Positions 1-5,368 of a DNA stretch of 5,368 nt are shown here, in pieces (position 1 is the first letter of the stretch; every line of letters begins with the position of its first letter). Under the pieces are notes generated by a model that worked only from the letters and a program-made list of their open reading frames with translations, ran no database searches and was not told where the DNA came from. The translations under genes and the position numbers were made by a program. The DNA is from an uncultured Christensenella sp. (GTDB lineage: Bacteria; Bacillota; Clostridia; Christensenellales; UBA1242): positions 1-5,368 of the forward strand of contig CAJMEO010000034.1 of the NCBI GenBank assembly GCA_905212505.1, written 5' to 3'.

Positions 1-143
1 AATTAAAATATAAAACACGAAAAATAATGTAGAAAATCAAACAAACAGTAAAATAAAAAAAGAAAAATAAAAACTTAAGAAAATGGAAATAAACTTCAAA
101 ATCAAACAAAAAGTTATCAATTTTATAAAATTAACTAATTTAT
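1..143. other. AT-rich intergenic stretch, no gene seen
   Basis: The plus strand here is strongly A-rich and closed by stops: frame 1 at 4-6, frame 2 at 11-13 and frame 3 at 30-32. Any upstream plus-strand gene must therefore end within the first 32 bases, and no recognisable protein end is visible. The ribosomal protein S15 gene (rpsO), a frequent neighbour of pnp, is not in this stretch. A 25-codon frame begins at ATG 83-85 but has no ribosome binding site and runs into the pnp promoter. The minus strand is open but low in complexity. A perfect 14-base AT palindrome lies at 119-132. Confidence 0.6.
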
Positions 144-172
144 TTGCCTTAAATTTGTAATTATAATATAAT
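144..172 (+). promoter_or_regulatory. Predicted sigma-70/sigma-A promoter of pnp
   Basis: TTGCCT at 144-149 matches the -35 consensus at four of six positions. It is separated by exactly 17 bases from a perfect TATAAT at 167-172. A second TATAAT at 162-167 overlaps the first and could serve as an alternative -10, but its -35 partner is poorer. Transcription would begin near 179-180, giving a leader of only about 17-18 bases before the ATG at 197. Confidence 0.7.
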
Positions 173-184
173 ATTTTAGTTATG

Positions 185-191
185 AAAGGAG
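185..191 (+). promoter_or_regulatory. Ribosome binding site of pnp
   Basis: AAAGGAG lies five bases before the ATG at 197, which is normal Shine-Dalgarno spacing. This site decides the start. The in-frame ATG at 182 lies upstream of the site, has no site of its own, and would sit almost at the predicted 5' end of the message. Confidence 0.85.
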
Positions 192-196
192 AAAAA

Positions 197-2281
197 ATGA
201 ATTTAGGTAAAGAATTTAGAACCCAAATCGCTGGCAAAGAACTTGTTGTTGAAACAGGCAAATTTTGTTTTCAAACAAATGGCCATTGCATAGTTTCTAT
301 GGGCGAAACAAGGGTTATGGTAAACGTAAACATGAGCAAAGCACCAAGAGAGGGCATGGACTTTTTTCCACTTGGTGTAGATTTTGAAGAAAAAATGTAT
401 TCAGTTGGAAAAATTCCTGGCGGATTCAAAAAACGTGAAGGACGTGCAAGCGACAAAGCAATTTTAACAAGCAGGCTAATCGACAGACCAATAAGACCAT
501 TATTTCCAAAAGGTTTCTATAATGATGTTGAAGTTGTTGCAACTTGTTTGAGTGTAGACCCAGATTTTGCACCCGAAGTTTTGGCAATGATAGGCTCTTC
601 AATTGCTTTGTCAATAAGTGACATTCCTTTTGCTGGTCCAACAGGAAGTATTGTTGTTGGCATGATAGACGGAAAATATATTATCAATCCAAACGCGCAA
701 GAACGTGAAAAAAGCGTTTTGCATCTAACTGTTTCAGGCACAAAAGATGCTGTTTTAATGGTTGAAGCAGGTGCAAAAGAAGTAACTGAAGATGAAATGC
801 TTGGTGGCATTATGCTGGCCCATAGTGAAATCAAAAAAATAGTTGCCTTTATTGAATCCATTCAAAAAGAAATTGGCAAACCAAAAGTTGAAATTGAATA
901 TTATCACGTTCCAGAAGAACTAGACAAAGATGTTCGTGAATATGCAACAGAAAAAATGAAAAAAGTTATGGAAAACTTTGATCGTCATCTTCGTGACCAA
1001 GCCGAAGAAGAGTTGGATGCTGATGTGATTTCGCATTTCAGTGAAAAATATCCAGAGCAAGAAAAAGATTTGATTAACAGTTTATACTATATCAAAAAAG
1101 AAGTAATGCGCGAGAAAATTATCGACAAAGGCGTTCGCCCAGATGGCAGAAGTTTAACTGAAATTCGTCCAATTTGGTGCGAAACAGGTCTTCTTCCACG
1201 TGTTCATGGAAGCGGAGTTTTCACTCGTGGCTTAACACAAGTTATGACAACTTTAACTTTGGGTTCAATATCAGACATGCAAAAACTTGAAGGTTTAGAT
1301 GATGAAGATTGCAAACGTTATATGCATCACTATAACATGCCGGGCTATTCTTCTGGCGAAGCAAAACCACTAAAAAGTCCAGGAAGACGAGAAATTGGGC
1401 ATGGTGCATTGGCAGAAAGGGCATTAGAACCTGTTCTTCCATCAGAAGAAGAATTTCCTTATGCAATAAGAACCGTAAGTGAAGTTTTGTCAAGCAATGG
1501 GTCAACCAGTCAAGCAAGCGTTTGTGGTTCAACATTGGCATTAATGGATGGAGGCGTTCCAATCAAAGCCCCTGTTGCGGGAATTGCTATGGGACTTATC
1601 AAAGACGAAGCAAAAAACAAAGTTGCAATTTTGTCTGATATTCAAGGCCTTGAAGATTTCTTAGGAGATATGGATTTTAAGGTTGCAGGAACAGAAAAAG
1701 GCATAACAGCAATTCAAATGGATATAAAAATTAAAGGAATAGACGAAAACATATTAAAAACTGCCTTAAATCAAGCAAAAGAAGGCAGAATGCATATTCT
1801 TGGAAAAATGCTTGAAGTTATCAGTGCTCCAAGAAAAGAACTTTCAAAATATGCTCCAAAGATCTTAACATTTAACATAAATCCAGACAAAATTAAAGAT
1901 GTTATTGGTTCAGGCGGAAAAATGATTAATAAAATCATAGATGAAACTGGTGTTAAAATTGACATAACCGACGAAGGTCAAGTTATGATTGCATCAAGTG
2001 ACTGTTTTATGAATGAAAGAGCAAAAGAGATGATTTTAGACATTGCAACTGAACTTGAACTTGGCAAAACTTATGAAGGGAAAGTTGTTCGCATTATGCA
2101 ATTTGGAGCCTTTGTTGAATGTTTGAAGGGTAAAGAAGGAATGGTTCACATTTCAAAACTTTCAAAAGAGCACATAAACAAAGTTGAAGATGTTGTGAAA
2201 ATTGGCGATAGAGTTTTGGTTGAAGTTATTAAAGTTGATGAAAAAGGCCGAGTAGACTTAAGACTTATTGAAAAACTATAA
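197..2281 (+). CDS. pnp: Polynucleotide phosphorylase (PNPase)
   Basis: This is a cytoplasmic 3'-to-5' exoribonuclease that shortens RNA with phosphate, releasing nucleoside diphosphates, and can run in reverse to add tails; the family works as a ring-shaped trimer. The 694-residue product shows the full order. The first RNase PH core carries GKIPGGF and KREGR at 71-83. A helical linker lies at about 215-310. The second RNase PH core starts near VRPDGR (313-318), with PGRREIGHG at 395-403 and the phosphate-binding NGSTSQAS at 434-441. Residues D487, D493 and K495, in EDFLGDMDFK, match the catalytic aspartates and lysine of the E. coli enzyme. A KH domain (GxxG at 571-574) and a C-terminal S1 domain (about 623-694) follow. 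ATG 197 is chosen because AAAGGAG precedes it; ATG 182 lies upstream of that site. The protein ends almost immediately after S1, slightly shorter than the roughly 705-711 residues of Bacillus and E. coli enzymes. It has its own promoter and terminator. The function is secure. Confidence 0.97.
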   Translation: MNLGKEFRTQIAGKELVVETGKFCFQTNGHCIVSMGETRVMVNVNMSKAPREGMDFFPLGVDFEEKMYSVGKIPGGFKKREGRASDKAILTSRLIDRPIRPLFPKGFYNDVEVVATCLSVDPDFAPEVLAMIGSSIALSISDIPFAGPTGSIVVGMIDGKYIINPNAQEREKSVLHLTVSGTKDAVLMVEAGAKEVTEDEMLGGIMLAHSEIKKIVAFIESIQKEIGKPKVEIEYYHVPEELDKDVREYATEKMKKVMENFDRHLRDQAEEELDADVISHFSEKYPEQEKDLINSLYYIKKEVMREKIIDKGVRPDGRSLTEIRPIWCETGLLPRVHGSGVFTRGLTQVMTTLTLGSISDMQKLEGLDDEDCKRYMHHYNMPGYSSGEAKPLKSPGRREIGHGALAERALEPVLPSEEEFPYAIRTVSEVLSSNGSTSQASVCGSTLALMDGGVPIKAPVAGIAMGLIKDEAKNKVAILSDIQGLEDFLGDMDFKVAGTEKGITAIQMDIKIKGIDENILKTALNQAKEGRMHILGKMLEVISAPRKELSKYAPKILTFNINPDKIKDVIGSGGKMINKIIDETGVKIDITDEGQVMIASSDCFMNERAKEMILDIATELELGKTYEGKVVRIMQFGAFVECLKGKEGMVHISKLSKEHINKVEDVVKIGDRVLVEVIKVDEKGRVDLRLIEKL

Positions 2282-2302
2282 AAATATTTTAATAAAAAAT
2301 TT

Positions 2303-2339
2303 AACATAGTCAGAAAACAAAATTCTGGCTATGTTTTTT
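2303..2339 (+). terminator. Rho-independent terminator of pnp
   Basis: A 13-pair stem joins 2303-2315 with 2323-2335, interrupted only by one T-G wobble (2310/2328). The loop is seven bases, AACAAAA. The stem ends in the T run at 2334-2339. It starts 22 bases after the pnp stop codon. Read from the minus strand it is also followed by a T-rich run, the complement of the A-rich stretch near 2292-2298, but no converging gene is visible. Confidence 0.9.
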
Positions 2340-2382
2340 GTCATAAAACAGCATAAAAATTTTAAAAAATTGAAACAAAATA

Positions 2383-2411
2383 TTTAATTTTAACTTAACT
2401 TGTGCTATAAT
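2383..2411 (+). promoter_or_regulatory. Predicted extended -10 promoter of ftsK
   Basis: TGCTATAAT at 2403-2411 is a perfect extended -10 element: TG, one base, then TATAAT at 2406-2411. The -35 region is weak. TTTAAT at 2383-2388 has 17-base spacing but only three of six matches, as expected when an extended -10 compensates. A/T tracts at about 2357-2390 could act as an UP-like element. The predicted RNA start, around 2417-2419, falls at the edge of the ribosome binding site, so the leader would be about 12 bases. Confidence 0.72.
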
Positions 2412-2417
2412 AAATTT

Positions 2418-2423
2418 AGGAGG
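2418..2423 (+). promoter_or_regulatory. Ribosome binding site of ftsK, sets the TTG start
   Basis: AGGAGG is a consensus Shine-Dalgarno hexamer six bases before TTG 2430-2432. It rules against the in-frame TTG at 2400, which lies upstream of this site and overlaps the promoter region. The next in-frame ATG falls inside a membrane segment, at about codon 67. Confidence 0.85.
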
Positions 2424-2429
2424 CGTATT

Positions 2430-5249
2430 TTGCAATATATTTCACCGCTAAAGAATAAAAAAGATAATAATGCAAGCAAAAAGGTTGCAATAACACTTGT
2501 TATAATTTCAAGCGTTTGTTATTTTGCTCTTTTCACAAACTTAATTAAATTTTTAAAAGTTTTTCTGTTAGGTTTTTTGGGGCTTTTTGCTTATCCATTG
2601 TTTTTTTGTGGCTATGCAATAAGTTATATGCTTTTTAAAGGCAAAAAATTTGTGATGCCAAAAAGATTTGTAGTTTACATTTGCCTTGCAATTTTTGCAA
2701 TTTTGGGGATTTTTCATTTAGCATTTTCTCAATATGTAACAATATCTTCATATGGTGCTTATCTTGGTGAATTATATTCTTCTCAATTTTCTGTTGGCGG
2801 GCTTTTAATGGGCTTGTTCACATATCCATTAATAATTTCAATTCAATATTTTGGTGCTTATGTTGTGTTTTCAATATTGTTAATTTTTTCTGCCTACAAA
2901 ATCATTGATTTCTTTTTGGTTAACAAAAATAGTTCAAATTATATAAAATCAAACAAAAAGAAAAAAACTCGCATTGAAGAAGTTAAAATTTCAAACGGAG
3001 CATCAAGTTTTTTGCAAGAGCAACTTTTTTCTGACGAAAATCAGGTTCAATCTCCAAAAATTACCGTAGATGCAGAAATTGAAAAAGAAGAAAGTAAGCG
3101 AGATTTAGCAAAACAAAAATTAGGCTTAACTGAAATTCGAAATGTGCCATCATATAAAAACACTCAAATAGACACATTTGAAAAGATATATAACACTAAA
3201 CAGCCTGAACCTATCTTTAATAATGAAGATGCAAGTGAAAGTGAAATAAATAACAGACTAAATAATTTTGATGCGTTTAACTATTCAAGTTACACAGGCA
3301 AAAATAATTCTTATAAACAGCAAAAAAGCACAAAACAACAAAATATTGATTTTTTAAGAGCAACGCTAGATAAAGACTATCACAAACAAACCACCGAAGA
3401 AATTGCTCAAATGAAAAAAAGAAATTTAAATTTAGAAGATAATCTTAAAAATTTGCCAATTAATAATTTTATAAATCAAGTGGAACATGAAAAAGTCCCA
3501 GAGCAAAATAACCCACAAGAAACAGAAAATAATGAAAAATCTGAAAGTTTCAATTCAAACTTAACAAGTGGCACAAACAGTCAAATTGAAAATAATAACA
3601 TTTCTCAAAGTCAAAATAACAATAAGCAAGAAAATTTTAATGGCGAAAAAGTCAGTGATGTTAAAATTGATGATTTGCTAAATAAAGTTAAAAAAATGGA
3701 AAGTGAACAAGAATTTGATTTGGGAGCGAAATATAAACAAACTAATTTGTTAGAAAAGAAAGGTGAGCCAACTAAGGCAACATACAAAAAACCTTCAAAA
3801 TATGTTTATCCAACAACAAATTTGTTAAATTCAATTTCAACAGATGCAAGCAAATATTGTGAAAATTATCAAGAAAAAGGTCAAATTATTGAAAGAACGC
3901 TAGAAAACTTTAAAGTTCCAGCCAAAGTTATTGGCGTGACATGTGGCCCAAGCGTTACAAGATTTGAACTTGAAATGCCACCGGGAATAAGCGTTAACAA
4001 AATAAATCAATATTCAAACGATATTGCCATGGCATTAGCATCGCCTCATGGAGTGAGAATAGAAGCACCAATTCCGGGCAAGAGTGCTGTTGGCGTTGAA
4101 GTTCCAAACGAAGAAATTGCAACTGTTGGGCTTCGTGAAGTTTTGGAAAGCAAAGAATTTTATGGTGCAAAAGGAAAGTTGACATTTGCACTTGGTAAAG
4201 ACATTAATGGGAACTACCGCGTTTGTAACATGGAAAAAATGCCACACCTGTTGGTTGCAGGCTCAACAGGAAGTGGAAAAAGTGTTTGTTTAAATGTTTT
4301 GCTTGTAAGTTTATTATATAAATGCAGTCCAGAAGATTTGCGAATTGTTTTGGTAGACCCAAAACGTGTTGAATTTTCAATGTTTAATAATCTTCCACAC
4401 TTATTAATTCCTGAAGTTATTTGCAACTCAGACAAAGCAATCAATGCTCTTAACTATTTAATTAAAGAGATGGAAAGAAGATATGAATTGTTTGAAGAAT
4501 TGTATGTTAAAAAACTTGATGAGTATAATGAAACCCGAGAAGTTGTTAGTGGAGAGAGAGAAAAACTTCCATATATCATTATGATTATTGATGAAATGAA
4601 CGATTTGATGAGCACAAATAAAAAAGAGATTGAAGACCGCGTTGTGCGTATTGCTCAAAAAGCAAGAGCGGCAGGAATTCACTTGATTTTGGCAACTCAA
4701 AGACCATCTGTAGACGTAATAACAGGAACAATAAAAACAAATCTTCCATCAAGAATTGCTTTTGCGGTTACAAGTTTCATTGACAGTAAAACCATTCTTG
4801 ACCGAGTTGGTGCAGAAAAATTGCTTGGTAAAGGCGATATGCTTTATTATCCACAAGATTTGCCGGAACCTTCAAGAATTCAATGTGCGTTTGTGTCAAA
4901 TGAAGAAGTAAAAGCAGTTATAAATTTTGTAAAACAAAACAATGAAAGCATATTTAGTGATGAGGCTGAACGAGAAATTAACAAGTCAAGCGAAGGAGGA
5001 AATTCTGTTGCATCAGGTTATGACCCTAACGAACTTGATAGTTTGCTTCCAGAAGCATTAAAATATGTTATTGAGATTGGTCAAGCAAGCATTTCAAAAC
5101 TTCAACGACATTTTGCCTTAGGGTTTTCTCGTGCAGGAAAAATTATAGACCAAATGGAAAGACTTCGTTATATTTCGCCGGCAGATGGAAGCAGACCAAG
5201 AACGGTGTATTTAACTATGGATGAATATCATAAAATTTATGGTGATTAA
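2430..5249 (+). CDS. ftsK: FtsK/SpoIIIE-type DNA translocase
   Basis: This is a septum-anchored, ATP-driven pump that moves double-stranded DNA during division (FtsK) or into the forespore (SpoIIIE); which role applies cannot be told from sequence. The 939-residue product has three parts. The N-terminus holds four or five hydrophobic segments (about 19-39, 41-69, 80-100 and one or two within 122-163). An N-, K-, Q- and E-rich linker, probably disordered, spans about 166-455. The motor (about 456-838) carries GPSVTRFE and EAPIPGK in its alpha part, Walker A GSTGSGKS at 611-618, Walker B IIMIID ending at D721 with E722, and ATQRPSVDVITG from 755. The C-terminal winged-helix gamma domain (about 866-935), which in known members reads chromosome polarity sequences, carries LQRHF at 891-895 and KIIDQME at 904-910. 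Oddities are DEMNDLM where SpoIIIE has DELADLM, no tryptophan anywhere, and a TTG start. TTG 2430 is chosen for its AGGAGG; TTG 2400 would overlap the promoter. A soluble SftA-type paralogue is unlikely given the membrane segments. Confidence 0.96.
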   Translation: MQYISPLKNKKDNNASKKVAITLVIISSVCYFALFTNLIKFLKVFLLGFLGLFAYPLFFCGYAISYMLFKGKKFVMPKRFVVYICLAIFAILGIFHLAFSQYVTISSYGAYLGELYSSQFSVGGLLMGLFTYPLIISIQYFGAYVVFSILLIFSAYKIIDFFLVNKNSSNYIKSNKKKKTRIEEVKISNGASSFLQEQLFSDENQVQSPKITVDAEIEKEESKRDLAKQKLGLTEIRNVPSYKNTQIDTFEKIYNTKQPEPIFNNEDASESEINNRLNNFDAFNYSSYTGKNNSYKQQKSTKQQNIDFLRATLDKDYHKQTTEEIAQMKKRNLNLEDNLKNLPINNFINQVEHEKVPEQNNPQETENNEKSESFNSNLTSGTNSQIENNNISQSQNNNKQENFNGEKVSDVKIDDLLNKVKKMESEQEFDLGAKYKQTNLLEKKGEPTKATYKKPSKYVYPTTNLLNSISTDASKYCENYQEKGQIIERTLENFKVPAKVIGVTCGPSVTRFELEMPPGISVNKINQYSNDIAMALASPHGVRIEAPIPGKSAVGVEVPNEEIATVGLREVLESKEFYGAKGKLTFALGKDINGNYRVCNMEKMPHLLVAGSTGSGKSVCLNVLLVSLLYKCSPEDLRIVLVDPKRVEFSMFNNLPHLLIPEVICNSDKAINALNYLIKEMERRYELFEELYVKKLDEYNETREVVSGEREKLPYIIMIIDEMNDLMSTNKKEIEDRVVRIAQKARAAGIHLILATQRPSVDVITGTIKTNLPSRIAFAVTSFIDSKTILDRVGAEKLLGKGDMLYYPQDLPEPSRIQCAFVSNEEVKAVINFVKQNNESIFSDEAEREINKSSEGGNSVASGYDPNELDSLLPEALKYVIEIGQASISKLQRHFALGFSRAGKIIDQMERLRYISPADGSRPRTVYLTMDEYHKIYGD

Positions 5250-5251
5250 TT

Positions 5252-5298
5252 TTAATGCCACAATGAATTTGTAATTTTGTGGCATTAACTTTGTTTTT
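5252..5298 (+). terminator. Rho-independent terminator of ftsK
   Basis: A perfect 12-pair stem joins 5252-5263 with 5277-5288, with a GC-richer core (GCCAC/GTGGC). The 13-base loop may fold further, with AATT 5266-5269 pairing to AATT 5273-5276. A broken T run, TTTGTTTTT at 5290-5298, follows. It starts three bases after the stop codon, leaving almost no 3' untranslated RNA. Confidence 0.82.
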
Positions 5299-5304
5299 AA
5301 ATTT

Positions 5305-5332
5305 TTGTTAATTTAACATATTAATTTATAAA
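5305..5332 (+). promoter_or_regulatory. Possible weak promoter toward a downstream gene
   Basis: TTGTTA at 5305-5310 is spaced 16 bases from TATAAA at 5327-5332, and the position just after a terminator is sensible for a new transcription unit. In DNA this AT-rich such matches arise easily by chance. No ribosome binding site or convincing start codon follows before the window ends; the ATG at 5355 has no Shine-Dalgarno site. Confidence 0.3.
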
Positions 5333-5368
5333 ATAAAGTATATTAGAAAATTTAATGAATAATTTAAA

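Noticed and set aside
33..110. Direct repeat of AAAATCAAACAAA at 33-45 and 98-110
   Set aside because: The same 13 bases also occur inside ftsK at 2945-2957, coding for lysine, serine and asparagine. In DNA this A-rich I treat it as compositional, with no array or regular spacing.
83..160. Plus-strand 25-codon frame starting at ATG 83
   Set aside because: It has no Shine-Dalgarno sequence and overlaps the -35 box of pnp, and its composition is what AT-rich spacer would give.
182..196. Upstream in-frame ATG for pnp
   Set aside because: It precedes the AAAGGAG site and lies two or three bases from the predicted RNA start, so ATG 197 is preferred.
37..261. Minus-strand open frame of 74 codons overlapping the pnp start
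   Set aside because: It is a low-complexity F/I/L/K/S-rich translation of A-rich DNA, crosses the pnp promoter and start, and resembles no family I know.
517..861. Minus-strand 114-codon frame inside pnp
   Set aside because: It is a shadow of the pnp reading frame, with no ribosome binding site or family resemblance. The same applies to the other antisense frames within both genes.
2370..2396. TTGAAA as a strong -35 for ftsK
   Set aside because: It is about 30 bases from the TATAAT at 2406, too far, and the nearest -10 at proper spacing is very poor.
4992..4999. GAAGGAGG as a possible FtsK guide octamer
   Set aside because: It matches neither KOPS nor SRS. One purine-rich octamer in a coding region is not evidence of a polar guide sequence.
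5355..5368. ATG near the window end as the start of a third gene
   Set aside because: No ribosome binding site precedes it and only four codons are visible, so a gene cannot be supported.

Overview
This window holds two complete housekeeping genes in the same (+) direction, each with its own promoter and a hairpin terminator. The DNA is very AT-rich. pnp (197-2281) encodes polynucleotide phosphorylase, and ftsK/spoIIIE (2430-5249) encodes a membrane-anchored DNA translocase. I found no RNA gene, mobile element, CRISPR array, phage remnant or obvious horizontally acquired cassette. I do not see a new biological system here; the points worth a second look are details of the two genes and their control signals.

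Organism: low GC by eye, strong AGGAGG-type Shine-Dalgarno sites, consensus TATAAT boxes, a TTG start, and a SpoIIIE-type translocase close downstream of pnp all suggest a low-GC Bacillota, probably an uncultured clostridial or related lineage. The PNPase reads most like Bacillus/Clostridium homologues. This placement is inference. Both genes stop with TAA and neither has an in-frame TGA. The only tryptophan codon in about 1,630 residues is TGG, so the standard bacterial code fits but is only weakly tested.

Layout: 1-143 is A-rich intergenic DNA without a recognisable gene, including the rpsO gene that often precedes pnp. A promoter at 144-172 and a short leader feed pnp. A strong hairpin terminator lies at 2303-2339. 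An extended -10 promoter at 2383-2411 sits almost on top of the ftsK ribosome binding site, which decides the ftsK start in favour of TTG at 2430. A second hairpin terminator at 5252-5298 closes ftsK. The last 70 bases are AT-rich, with at most a weak promoter for something beyond the window.

The two proteins do not act in one pathway: PNPase degrades and tails RNA, while FtsK/SpoIIIE pumps chromosomal DNA at the division septum. The terminator and fresh promoter between them argue that they are separately transcribed neighbours rather than an operon.
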